From NCBI RefSeq assembly GCF_007859295.1, contig NZ_VOHB01000003.1, positions 124,001-188,000 of the forward strand: 64,000 nucleotides of DNA, written 5' to 3'. Under the pieces are notes generated by a model, which saw nothing but the letters and a program-made list of their open reading frames with translations, was not told where the DNA came from and made no database searches. A program made the translations under genes and the position numbers. The stretch is from Planococcus sp. CPCC 101016. GTDB lineage: Bacteria; Bacillota; Bacilli; Bacillales_A; Planococcaceae. How positions within the stretch are numbered: position 1 is the stretch's first letter; each line of letters starts with the position of its first letter. Of the stretch, positions 1-7,651 are shown piece by piece.

Positions 1-467
1 ACCGGTACTGTCTTGCCATTGTCGGAGACGGACCTCACCGAAAAGAGCTTGAAAATCACTTTAGCGGTACACGGACAGTGTTTACCGGTTTCATTCATGG
101 CGATGAACTTGCTTCGGCTTTTGCTTCAGCAGATGCATTTGTCTTCCCCTCCACTACCGAAACTCTAGGCTTGGTTATCATGGAAGCGATGGCTTCCGGG
201 TTGCCGGTAGTAGCAGCAGAAAGTGGACCCACTAAGGAACAGGTTACAGATCGAAGAAACGGTCTGCTCTACGATTCAACAGATCCGGAGAGTTTTAAAA
301 AAATCATCCGTCTGCTGGAAGACTCAAGTTTTCGCAACCAATTGGCCAAGCAGGCTGTTGCTGATGTAGCTGAATTGGGCTGGGCTGCCGCCGCTGAACA
401 AATCCGGGATCTATACAGCCAGATTGTTGAAGCAAAAGCAGTCAATCCCTACCAGGCTGCGGAATAA
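1..467 (+). CDS. Glycosyltransferase family 4, C-terminal part (5' end outside window)
   Basis: The reading frame is open from base 3 to the TAA at 465-467, so the gene starts upstream of the window. Seen: IVGDGP followed by a charged helix, then FTGFIHGDEL, and the E-x7-E signature ETLGLVIME. This is the nucleotide-sugar-binding Rossmann half of a GT-B retaining transferase (Glycos_transf_1). The family moves a sugar from a nucleotide donor to a lipid, glycan or polymer acceptor at the cytoplasmic membrane face. The acceptor cannot be told. The gene lies 35 bp before a GtrA-family flippase, so a role in glycosylating a cell-envelope polymer is likely. Confidence 0.88.
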   Translation, partial: RYCLAIVGDGPHRKELENHFSGTRTVFTGFIHGDELASAFASADAFVFPSTTETLGLVIMEAMASGLPVVAAESGPTKEQVTDRRNGLLYDSTDPESFKKIIRLLEDSSFRNQLAKQAVADVAELGWAAAAEQIRDLYSQIVEAKAVNPYQAAE

Positions 468-502
468 GAAAAACCGGAATTCCCGGAGAACAGAGGGATG
501 CT

Positions 503-958
503 ATGGAGAACAGCGAAAAGCGTCGGACTCCTATCCAAACCCTTCAATTTACAGTAATCGGCATCTCCAACGCTGCTGTTGACATTGGCTCGCTTAATTT
601 GCTGCTGCTGTTACATCCGACTAACCACGGTGTTACTTTAACGCTTTTTAACACCTTTGCTTATGGTTTGGCAGTAAGCAACAGTTATATTTGGAATTCC
701 ATGATTACGTTTCGCCATGCGGCCAAAGGCAGCACGAAACAGCGCTTAGGCTTTTTTCTGCAGGGGTTGTTCAGTCTGCTGATCAATAATATCGTTTTCC
801 TTGCTTTTAATTTACTGTTTCAATCCATAGGCATGCCTGTCTGGATTCGCCATAACCTGTCAAAAGGCTTGGCTATGTTCGCTTCTTTTTCAGCCAGTTT
901 TTTTATGATCAAATATCTGGTTTTTAAAGATCGGCCACAAAAAAAGCAGCCCCTATAA
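503..958 (+). CDS. GtrA-family membrane protein
   Basis: This 151-residue protein has four hydrophobic segments, the usual size and layout of GtrA/DPMS_TMD proteins. The N-terminal segment carries the family pattern FTVIGISNAAVDIG, then NSYIWNSMITF. GtrA-like proteins are thought to flip polyprenyl-phosphate-linked sugars across the membrane for glycosylation of teichoic acids or O-antigen. The ATG at 503 follows a GGAG-containing stretch. It follows the glycosyltransferase by 35 bp and ends at a strong terminator, so the two are the end of one operon. Confidence 0.85.
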   Translation: MENSEKRRTPIQTLQFTVIGISNAAVDIGSLNLLLLLHPTNHGVTLTLFNTFAYGLAVSNSYIWNSMITFRHAAKGSTKQRLGFFLQGLFSLLINNIVFLAFNLLFQSIGMPVWIRHNLSKGLAMFASFSASFFMIKYLVFKDRPQKKQPL

Positions 959-967
959 TACTTTTAG

Positions 968-1014
968 AAAACCCGCTTATCGGTTTCATGCCGATAAGCG
1001 GGTTTTCTTTTTTT
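968..1014 (+). terminator. Intrinsic terminator after gtrA-like gene
   Basis: A perfect 16-bp stem (arms 968-983 and 991-1006) with a 7-nt loop is followed by a T-rich run. Confidence 0.92.
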
Positions 1015-1254
1015 GTCGTAACAGCAATGCTCGCTATTCTGTTCTAGCATCACTTCCAAAGGTATTGTTCTAAAACTCAAGAGCAAAATAGTTTTAAAAA
1101 AGAGCTTCGCCTATCTAGTTAAAATGACATAACCGTAGTAATCTATAAGTAGCAGATGCTTTAGCTTTTACAATGCTTAAACTAACAGCAAGCAATATTT
1201 ATCTGATGTATATAGAAAATATTCAGGATTCACTAAACACAAGGAGTGATACTA

Positions 1255-2400
1255 GTGAACCCCAGTCCAAAGTCCATTTTTCTACTTTTAGCTGCAGCCG
1301 TTCTTTTGCTTACTGGATGCACCATCGACAATGTTACAGTCGCTGAAGAACAGCCCCTTGCCCTCTACGAAGATCGAAAACTTCCTGTTGCTACATCTCC
1401 TTTGGAATTGACCATGACCCATTCAGCGTCAGTGTCTGCTGTTGGAGACATTTTGATCCATGATCGTGTATATAGAGATGCGCAAGTTTCAACTGGCTAC
1501 GATTTTGATCCCATGTTAAAAAACGTAATGCCATTTTTGGAAAGTGCAGATATCACTATCGCTAATTCCGAAAGCCTAATTGGCGGAAGCGAAATCGGCC
1601 TCTCTTCCTATCCAAACTTCAACAGCCCTTATGAAGTAGGCGATGCGCTGAAAAATGCGGGTGTAGATGTGGTGTCATTAGCAAATAATCATACGTTGGA
1701 CCGAGGCCTGATAGCCGTAGAAAATGCCATACGCTACTGGAACCGGATAGAAATGGTCCATACCGGCTCTTATTTATCTGCCGAAGATCGTGCAGAAGTA
1801 ACTTTAATGACCCGGAATGGGATCACCTTTTCTTTTTTGTCCTATACGTACGGAACAAACGGTATACAAACACCGGCCGGAAAAGACTACTTGGTTAACC
1901 GCATCGATCCTTTACTTATTCAGCAGGATTTAAAGCGTGCCAAAGAATTATCCGACGTGGTCGTATTGAGCCTCCATTTCGGAGAAGAATACAAAAAGAT
2001 GCCGAACGCAGAACAGATTGAACTTGCCCGTTTTTCTGCTGAGAATGGCGCTGATATCATCTTAGGCCATCACCCCCATGTGCTGCAGCCGCCTGAATGG
2101 ATTGAGACGGCAGATGGCCGTAAAGCATTCGTCATTTATTCACTTGGAAATTTCCTTTCCGGACAAAACGAATTGGATCGCCAAATTGGCGCAATCCTTC
2201 ATTTGGATATCGAAAAAGAGGTGACAGCCGATTCGAGTACCATAACCCTAAAGAATCCAGCTTTTACAACAACATTTGTTAACAGTTCGAATAACGCAGA
2301 GTACCGCGTAAATTTACTGAAGGACATAGATTCTGCTTTAAATGCTGCCACTAAAGCACACCTCTCTACTTGGATAAGTGATCTCCAGTTCATCGAGTAA
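1255..2400 (+). CDS. CapA-family lipoprotein (metallophosphatase fold)
   Basis: GTG at 1255 is the chosen start because AAGGAG at 1241-1246 sits 8 bases upstream; an in-frame GTG at 1246 overlaps that site. Product 381 residues. A lipoprotein signal ends in lipobox LTGC. The rest matches the PGA_cap/CapA domain: AVGDILIH, NSESL, SLANNHTLDRG and GHHPHVLQP carry the expected metal-ligand Asp, Asn and His residues. CapA proteins act in poly-gamma-glutamate handling or are uncharacterised surface phosphoesterases. No capBC genes are nearby, so a poly-gamma-glutamate role is not supported by context. It stands alone after a 240-bp intergenic region with no recognised signal. Confidence 0.85.
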   Translation: MNPSPKSIFLLLAAAVLLLTGCTIDNVTVAEEQPLALYEDRKLPVATSPLELTMTHSASVSAVGDILIHDRVYRDAQVSTGYDFDPMLKNVMPFLESADITIANSESLIGGSEIGLSSYPNFNSPYEVGDALKNAGVDVVSLANNHTLDRGLIAVENAIRYWNRIEMVHTGSYLSAEDRAEVTLMTRNGITFSFLSYTYGTNGIQTPAGKDYLVNRIDPLLIQQDLKRAKELSDVVVLSLHFGEEYKKMPNAEQIELARFSAENGADIILGHHPHVLQPPEWIETADGRKAFVIYSLGNFLSGQNELDRQIGAILHLDIEKEVTADSSTITLKNPAFTTTFVNSSNNAEYRVNLLKDIDSALNAATKAHLSTWISDLQFIE

Positions 2401-2477
2401 AATGTTCCAGCAGGAAAGGTTTAGCCCCCTCTTCTATTCGGGTAATTGATATTATCCTTAAAGAAGGTGAAGGTGGA

Positions 2478-2570
2478 ATGAATATGCGAATCTCCTGCAT
2501 GGGCAGCCTGCTTATTTCAATCATTCTCTCGATTGTCTTAACGATTCTGTTGAATCTGTTGTTTTTCTAG
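2478..2570 (+). CDS. 30-residue single-span membrane peptide
   Basis: ATG at 2478, TAG at 2568-2570. AAGGTGAAGGTGG lies immediately upstream (a possible Shine-Dalgarno at 2465-2469). The peptide is MNMRISCMGS followed by an all-hydrophobic stretch to the end, so it is almost entirely one transmembrane helix. An intrinsic terminator follows within 10 bases. I do not recognise a named family with certainty. It may be cotranscribed with the CapA-like gene, 77 bp upstream. Support: ribosome site, membrane composition, and placement just before a terminator. Confidence 0.6.
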   Translation: MNMRISCMGSLLISIILSIVLTILLNLLFF

Positions 2571-2572
2571 AT

Positions 2573-2620
2573 AATAAGACACACCCGCTATACTAAGCAG
2601 CTAGCAGGTGTGTCTTATTC
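2573..2620. terminator. Bidirectional terminator
   Basis: Inverted arms around AAGACACACC and GGTGTGTCTT, flanked by A-rich and T-rich sequence, lie between the small peptide gene (+) and the convergent hydrolase gene (-). Confidence 0.8.
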
Positions 2621-3167
2621 AATCCCGTCGAATTTCTTCCGCCAACTCCCTAAGTCCTTCTTGGAAAACGTGTTCGTTTCCTGCAAGTTGCTTCACTGTT
2701 GCACTTGGCATGTTTTCCATGTATTTTTCCAGATGGCTGAAAGGCACGATTTCATCTTTGATGCTATGAAAAAGGACAACCTCTGGCAAAAGCGAGTTTC
2801 GGGAAACAAAATCATCCGCCAACGCAAAATCCTCTTTTTCCCAATCTGCATCAATGCCCCAAAAAGGTGCCGCAATCGTGATGACTTTGGCAAACGACTT
2901 TCCCAGCTCTTCTTCTGATAGGAACTTCAATAAAGCCGAACCTCCAATGGAATGACCAACCAATACGGCTCCATCTTCCAAAGAAGCAACCTCTTTTTTC
3001 AATACTTTTTTCCATTCTGCATATTGTGGATTTTTCGGATCCGGCATTTTTGGAGCAATCACCTGGTAAGCATTTCCTAATTCATCTTGCAGGTACTGCT
3101 GCAATCCCGTACTACCCTGATTTTCCTCTTGAGGACCGGCACTGTGAATGAACAACACTTGCTGCAT
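2619..3167 (-). CDS. RBBP9/YdeN-type alpha/beta hydrolase
   Basis: 182 residues, start ATG preceded by GGAGG. Seen: N-terminal strand QQVLFIHSAG, nucleophile elbow GHSIGGS (Ser in G-x-S-x-G), a late Asp in SIKDEIVP and His in GNEHVF, making a full Ser-Asp-His triad. Size and spacing match the RBBP9/YdeN group of small serine hydrolases, whose substrates are mostly unknown. Monocistronic, convergent with the small peptide gene and sharing its terminator. Confidence 0.85.
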   Translation of the reverse strand: MQQVLFIHSAGPQEENQGSTGLQQYLQDELGNAYQVIAPKMPDPKNPQYAEWKKVLKKEVASLEDGAVLVGHSIGGSALLKFLSEEELGKSFAKVITIAAPFWGIDADWEKEDFALADDFVSRNSLLPEVVLFHSIKDEIVPFSHLEKYMENMPSATVKQLAGNEHVFQEGLRELAEEIRRD

Positions 3168-3429
3168 TGCAGCCGCCTCCTTTTAATCTATCCTAAGTCT
3201 GTTTGCTGAAGCCAGAAACAGAATATCGATAAAAACATTTTCACTTACTATTTCTCCGTTATTTTGATTTTCAAACATACTCTTTCTGTGACAATGCTGA
3301 TAAACTATTCGTAACTGAGCTGATCGACAACAAAGAAGGCTGGGTTTACACATTAACTTGTCTTAAGGCCTACCTGGAATGTGGAGCTAATATAAGTACA
3401 GCACTCGTCAAGTAAGAGGAGGGAATCTA

Positions 3430-3642
3430 ATGGAGAAAAAAACAAATGGCATTGAGCCAGATTTCCCCAAAAACATCGGCAAGCCTGCACAACGTGCACT
3501 ATTGTCTGCGGGCTACCACCAGCTCCAGGATCTGACGTCAGCCACTGAAAAGGAGTTGCTTGACTTGCATGGTTTCGGACCAAAAGCGTTGGGAATTCTG
3601 CGAAAGGCTCTTGCTGAGCAAGGATTGCATTTTAAAGTTTAG
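3430..3642 (+). CDS. RNA polymerase alpha-CTD-like small protein
   Basis: 70 residues behind a strong AGAGGAGGG ribosome site. From about residue 16 it reads like a free-standing C-terminal domain of RNA polymerase alpha: IGKPAQRALLSAGYHQLQDL, a linker, then the HhH-like LHGFGPKALGILRKAL. In alpha this fold contacts UP-element DNA and activators. No other alpha domain is present. Similar stand-alone proteins occur in Bacillales without a settled function. Monocistronic, with a terminator 5 bases after the stop. Confidence 0.75.
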   Translation: MEKKTNGIEPDFPKNIGKPAQRALLSAGYHQLQDLTSATEKELLDLHGFGPKALGILRKALAEQGLHFKV

Positions 3643-3647
3643 GAACC

Positions 3648-3680
3648 GCCTCCCCAAATCAGCTTCAGGGAGGCTTTTAT
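3648..3680 (+). terminator. Intrinsic terminator
   Basis: GCCTCCC (3648-3654) pairs with GGGAGGC (3668-3674), followed by TTTT. Confidence 0.85.
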
Positions 3681-3879
3681 GATTAGCCCGAACAATCTGT
3701 CCAGAAAAAAAGGAGTGCATTTCTCTAAAATCGCATCCTGCTATCTACAACATAGGACCTATGGAAATTTTCGAAATTTCTTTTTATTCCTGATTCATTT
3801 ATACTGAGAATACAGTAAGGTTTTTTCAATTCCGTTTGTGAAATTTTAAAAGTGATAAACACTGGGAGGAGAGATTGGA

Positions 3880-4257
3880 ATGTCCCGCCAGTCCTATCGG
3901 AAAGAAAAAAATCAATTGGTTTATACGCAGCAGCATCTCGCTAATGAACGTACTTATCTGGCGTGGATCCGTACTGTCATTTCAATTGTCGGAGTCGGCT
4001 TTCTGGCAACCAGTCTCCATTTTACGATGGGCGTTACCCGCAATCCATTTGTGGATGTCTTTACTGTTGCACTTGGTATTTTTGCCTGTATTTTTGGGCT
4101 TACTGTCATTTTTTCGGCAACACAAAACTACAAAAAGAAGAGACAGCAAATTATAAATGAAACATTTACTCCATCCAATATGCACATCACATTAATTTCC
4201 TCGATGCTGGCAGTCATGATCATCATGGTCATCATTTACTTTTTTATGATTATGTAA
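3880..4257 (+). CDS. YidH/DUF202-family membrane protein
   Basis: 125 residues, three transmembrane segments, GGGAGGAG ribosome site. The DUF202 hallmark is clear near the N-terminus: LANERTYLAWIRTVISI, then a hydrophobic hairpin and a third helix at the C-terminus. Function of DUF202 proteins is unknown; they are small inner-membrane proteins. The gene lies 43 bp before ykuI and may be cotranscribed. Upstream (3764-3780) is an AT-rich perfect inverted repeat GAAATTT-TCG-AAATTTC. Confidence 0.82.
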   Translation: MSRQSYRKEKNQLVYTQQHLANERTYLAWIRTVISIVGVGFLATSLHFTMGVTRNPFVDVFTVALGIFACIFGLTVIFSATQNYKKKRQQIINETFTPSNMHITLISSMLAVMIIMVIIYFFMIM

Positions 4258-4300
4258 TGCTCCCATCCCTCAATAGATTTACTACAAAGGAGTACACGCT

Positions 4301-5518
4301 ATGGATCCGTTAGATATTCTTGAAAACTTACATAATGTAAAACCTGCTTTTCAACCGATCATCAGTGCGGTCAAGCATAACGTCATCGGCTATGAAGTTT
4401 TGGGACGCTTCCGCTCCGAAGGTGATTGGATCAGTTTGGGCGATTTTTTTCATGACAACGATGTTCCTGATGAATACAAAGTCGAAGTCGATCAGCATTT
4501 GCTGAAACTGGCCATACGCCAAATGCTTGATTCAGGTAATGGCGGCCTACTGTTCATTAATCGTAATGCCAAGCAATTGCTGATCAACAGCGGAGAAGAT
4601 TTTTTGGAAACCTTGAAGATCTTTTCGGAACAAGGTTTCTCTATGAACCGGATTGTCTTGGAAATTACTGAACACGACTTTGATGAAGATTTCGATGTTC
4701 TGCAGCATTTGCTGCTCTACTATAAAACTTATGGCCTTCAGATAGCCGTAGATCATGTAGGTGCAAAAAGCTCCAATATTGATCGCATTCGCCAACTTCG
4801 GCCTCATATTTTAAAAATAGATACCAGTTTTGTTCGAAATGCCAATCCTGAGGTATTTCAGGATGTCATCCAAACCGTTTCCGTGCTGGCAAGAAGGATT
4901 GGTGCTAAGCTTTCCTATGAAAATATTGAAGACAATTACCAATTGTATTTTGCTTGGAAGCATGGGGGCCATTATTATCAAGGGTATTACTTGGCAAAAC
5001 CCGGATTCGAGCTGCCGCTAGATGATTGTATTCCGATTGATGTGGGCGAAAAAATCAACATCTTTGTTCAACGTGAAAAATTAAGGGTAGAGGCCCGTTT
5101 TGCTTTTACAGCCGCTCGGGAAGAAAAAGTGAAGAAATTGATTTCCAAATGGCATGGTCCTGAGACAGCTGACCAATTTATCGAAGCTGTGGCTGAGTCG
5201 TTTTCGGACGAGAGTTTCCGCTTATATATTTGCAATAGCGATGGGCAGCAAGTCTCCTCCAACTTCAGAAAACATGGCAGCCATTGGGTGATAGAATCGG
5301 ATCAAATTGGTTCTCATTGGGCATTCCGTCCCTTTTTCCTTGAAAACACCATGCAAATGAAAACTTGGCATAAAGGGATTTTATCAGATAGCTATTCAGA
5401 CATCGAAACAGGTGAAATGATCCGTACATTCAGCTATCCATTATCAGAGGATTGTTACTTGTTTATCGATATCAGCGGTGATTTTATTTCTGAAACGGAT
5501 TACCTTCTGTTCCAGTAA
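4301..5518 (+). CDS. ykuI: YkuI: degenerate EAL domain protein with C-terminal PAS-like domain
   Basis: 405 residues, matching B. subtilis YkuI (about 407) along its length, including the start MDPLDIL and the C-terminal ETGEMIRTFSYP. The EAL core occupies about residues 15-245. The signature is EVL (Glu32). Kept: Asn87, EITE 121-124, Asp151, Lys172, Glu207 and QG 227-228. Altered: the DDFG loop reads DHVG, so the second metal-ligand Asp is His152. B. subtilis YkuI binds cyclic di-GMP but shows little or no hydrolysis; the same is expected here, making this a cyclic di-GMP receptor. The C-terminal third is the PAS-like domain. It sits 91 bp before an RsbR-type gene. Start has AAAGGAG. Confidence 0.92.
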   Translation: MDPLDILENLHNVKPAFQPIISAVKHNVIGYEVLGRFRSEGDWISLGDFFHDNDVPDEYKVEVDQHLLKLAIRQMLDSGNGGLLFINRNAKQLLINSGEDFLETLKIFSEQGFSMNRIVLEITEHDFDEDFDVLQHLLLYYKTYGLQIAVDHVGAKSSNIDRIRQLRPHILKIDTSFVRNANPEVFQDVIQTVSVLARRIGAKLSYENIEDNYQLYFAWKHGGHYYQGYYLAKPGFELPLDDCIPIDVGEKINIFVQREKLRVEARFAFTAAREEKVKKLISKWHGPETADQFIEAVAESFSDESFRLYICNSDGQQVSSNFRKHGSHWVIESDQIGSHWAFRPFFLENTMQMKTWHKGILSDSYSDIETGEMIRTFSYPLSEDCYLFIDISGDFISETDYLLFQ

Positions 5519-5609
5519 ACGCTGCCCCATTCAAGGTTTAGCTAGAGTTGAGTCATTATGAAAAATTGCTCAGCAGTTTGTTAACTTTTAAGAAAGAAGG
5601 AGAAAAGAT

Positions 5610-6434
5610 ATGGCACAGTCTTTACAGAATTCACTGGAGCTGCAAATATTTTTTGACACTAATAGTAAAGATTTTGAAGAAAGCCTGTTGAATGAGGCGG
5701 TTAATGTTAAAGACAAGATCGAAGAAATTCTATCAATCGGCAACATCGATTTAGTGACAAATGCACACAAGCTTGTCATTTATATTATTGACGGACAAGA
5801 GAAAGAATTGAAGCTGTTTGCGAAGCAAGAAGGAATGGCATGGGCCACACATTCTATTGAACTTACATTTAAACTTGAATGGGTACAGGCCATTCGCCGT
5901 ACATTTTGGAAATACCTCGAAAAGTTCTGTGAATCCGTTTCACGGGATAAAGCCATGAATTTTTTTCGCTTGGAGAAAGAAGTCAACACACGGATCGATT
6001 TATTTTTAAATGCTTTTTTTCTCAGCTACTCTACATATAAGGATTCCTTGCTCAAGGCGCATCAGCAATTGGTGGAAAATCTTTCGGTCCCTATTATTCC
6101 AATCAATAACTCTGTCTGTATTTTGCCATTGATTGGTGCTGTCGATGATCAAAGGTCTTCTATTATTGAAGAGAAAGTATTGACCGAAATTGGCAATACC
6201 CATATACAGACGCTAATTATTGACTTATCGGGAATCGCCTCCATGGAGCCCGAAGTCATCCAGCATTTAATGAAAATCAGTGAAGGTACAGCCTTAATGG
6301 GATGCAGCACAGTCATTACAGGTTTGCGCGCAGAAGTCGTCCGCCAGATGATTCACTCCAACATGCATTTTGATGAAAAAACAAAAACTTTGGGTACGTT
6401 GCAGCAAGCATTGAAAGAATACTTAAAGTACTAA
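5610..6434 (+). CDS. RsbR-type stressosome co-antagonist lacking both phospho-threonines
   Basis: 274 residues, the same length as B. subtilis RsbRA. About 1-150 is a helical N-terminal sensor-like domain, then a linker helix and STAS domain from about 158 (SVPIIPI, LPLIGAVDD, IIDLSGI). RsbRA is phosphorylated by RsbT on Thr171 and Thr205 to release RsbT and turn on SigB. Alignment with the same 34-residue spacing puts Asp180 at the first site and Pro214 at the second. The first site therefore looks phospho-mimicking and the second cannot be phosphorylated. Probably a stressosome subunit with a fixed state or a different input. Neighbour of ykuI; AGAAGGAG before the start. Confidence 0.82.
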   Translation: MAQSLQNSLELQIFFDTNSKDFEESLLNEAVNVKDKIEEILSIGNIDLVTNAHKLVIYIIDGQEKELKLFAKQEGMAWATHSIELTFKLEWVQAIRRTFWKYLEKFCESVSRDKAMNFFRLEKEVNTRIDLFLNAFFLSYSTYKDSLLKAHQQLVENLSVPIIPINNSVCILPLIGAVDDQRSSIIEEKVLTEIGNTHIQTLIIDLSGIASMEPEVIQHLMKISEGTALMGCSTVITGLRAEVVRQMIHSNMHFDEKTKTLGTLQQALKEYLKY

Positions 6435-6476
6435 CCCGCCGTAGACGAACGGCACGAAAAAATTTTTATCACCACA

Positions 6477-6525
6477 AAAAAACCACTTCTTTTGAAAGCG
6501 ATGCTCTCAAAAGAAGTGGTTTTTA
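6477..6525. terminator. Bidirectional terminator
   Basis: Arms around AACCACTTCTTTTGA and TCAAAAGAAGTGGTT, with A-run before and T-run after, serve the RsbR-like gene (+) and the YitT-family gene (-). Confidence 0.92.
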
Positions 6526-7368
6526 TTAGACCGGATTTTTCATGAAGTTATCATCTTTCCTGAAATTCCCCATGACTTCCATGGTTTCACTGATGCTGAC
6601 AAAAGCATTCGGGTCGATGTTTTTTATTAGAGGACGGACAAATGCCAGCTCGTGGCGGCTGATTACGCTATATAAAACTTTTACTTTGGCAGCTGAATAA
6701 GCACCTTCGCCATCCACCACGGTAATACCACGGTAGAGTTTATCAAGCAATTCATTTTTGACTGCATCGCCTTGATTGGTTACCACCATCAAGCTAAGTT
6801 TAATGTGACGCGTATGGACCCGGTCAATTACCAATCCACTGATATAGATGGAAGCCATCGTATACATCGCCAATTCCCATGAAAAGATAAAACCGGATAC
6901 AAAGACTACCGCACTGTTGAGCGCAAATACAAGTGCCCCCAACGGAATATCCCGTTTCCTAGACAACAAAAGGCCAATGACATCAAATCCTCCGGTCGAA
7001 CTATAAAAGCGGATGATGATGCCGATTGCCGCTCCTGAAATCACTCCACCAAACACCGAAGAAAGAAGCGCGTCTTCCGTCAACTTGACGACGGGAATAT
7101 ACAGCATCGAAATCGATGTAACGACGACAGAAAAAAGGCTATTGGCAATGAAGGTCTTGCCCAGTTTCATCCAGCCGAGAATAAGAATCGGGATATTGAG
7201 GATAATCATCCAAAGCCCCGCATTCAAAGGGGTCACCAATCCGAGCATCATCGCAATACCGGTCACTCCGCCCGCCAATACTTCGTGGGGCAATAAAAAC
7301 ATATTAAACGCAAATCCCAAAACAATCGAAGAAACAAAAACAAGAATTAATCTCGTCCATTTATTCAT
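6526..7368 (-). CDS. YitT-family membrane protein (DUF161 + DUF2179)
   Basis: 280 residues from the ATG at 7368, chosen because GGAG lies 7 bases upstream; a TTG two codons earlier is less well placed. The N-terminal half has five or so membrane helices with family motifs GFAFNMFLLPHEVLAGGVTG and STGGFDVIGLLLSRK. The C-terminal cytoplasmic DUF2179 domain (about 195-275) contains RGITVVDGEGAYS. The family (YitT, YpjC, YvjA and others) is widespread in Bacillales with no firm function; transport is suspected. Transcription appears to start at a strong promoter 170 bp upstream and pass through a leader with a terminator-like hairpin. Confidence 0.88.
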   Translation of the reverse strand: MNKWTRLILVFVSSIVLGFAFNMFLLPHEVLAGGVTGIAMMLGLVTPLNAGLWMIILNIPILILGWMKLGKTFIANSLFSVVVTSISMLYIPVVKLTEDALLSSVFGGVISGAAIGIIIRFYSSTGGFDVIGLLLSRKRDIPLGALVFALNSAVVFVSGFIFSWELAMYTMASIYISGLVIDRVHTRHIKLSLMVVTNQGDAVKNELLDKLYRGITVVDGEGAYSAAKVKVLYSVISRHELAFVRPLIKNIDPNAFVSISETMEVMGNFRKDDNFMKNPV

Positions 7369-7382
7369 AACCAAACTCCAAT

Positions 7383-7456
7383 CTTAAGGCTAACCCTTAA
7401 TCACTTATTTTGTTCAAGCCACAAAAAAAGGCCGTGCAGATGCACGTCACCTTAAG
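7383..7456 (-). promoter_or_regulatory. Candidate transcription attenuator in the yitT-family leader
   Basis: On the minus strand a hairpin with stem CGTGC/GCACG (extended by AAGG/CCTT) is followed at once by seven T residues (7423-7429), 55 bases before the start codon. Its upstream arm contains CTTAAGG (7450-7456), the exact complement of CCTTAAG (7383-7389) just before the ribosome site. The two pairings exclude each other, as in a terminator/antiterminator switch. No known riboswitch fold was recognised in the roughly 80 AU-rich bases before it. It could instead be the 3' end of a small RNA. Confidence 0.5.
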
Positions 7457-7542
7457 AGCATTTATTTTTGTGTAATTTTACTTTTAATAATAACTACAGG
7501 AAAAAGATAAATTGTTCTTTTTATAGTGAACCAATGTTTCAT

Positions 7543-7572
7543 ATTATAGTGGCTTGAGGCAAGAAAAAGCAA
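7543..7572 (-). promoter_or_regulatory. SigA-type promoter for yitT-family leader
   Basis: On the minus strand TTGCTT (7567-7572) and a perfect TATAAT (7543-7548) are 18 bp apart. Transcription would start near 7535, giving a leader of about 165 bases. Confidence 0.7.
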
Positions 7573-7608
7573 GTGTTTCTTCTTAAGTTCACAGCGTGTT
7601 CGCAAATA

Positions 7609-7644
7609 GAAAAAGAGACCCGGAATCGTTATTTCCGGAATCTC
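7609..7644 (-). terminator. Intrinsic terminator of PPK2 gene
   Basis: Minus strand stem GAGA-aa-CCGGAA / TTCCGG-g-TCTC followed by CTTTTTC. Confidence 0.65.
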
Positions 7645-7651
7645 CTGGTCC

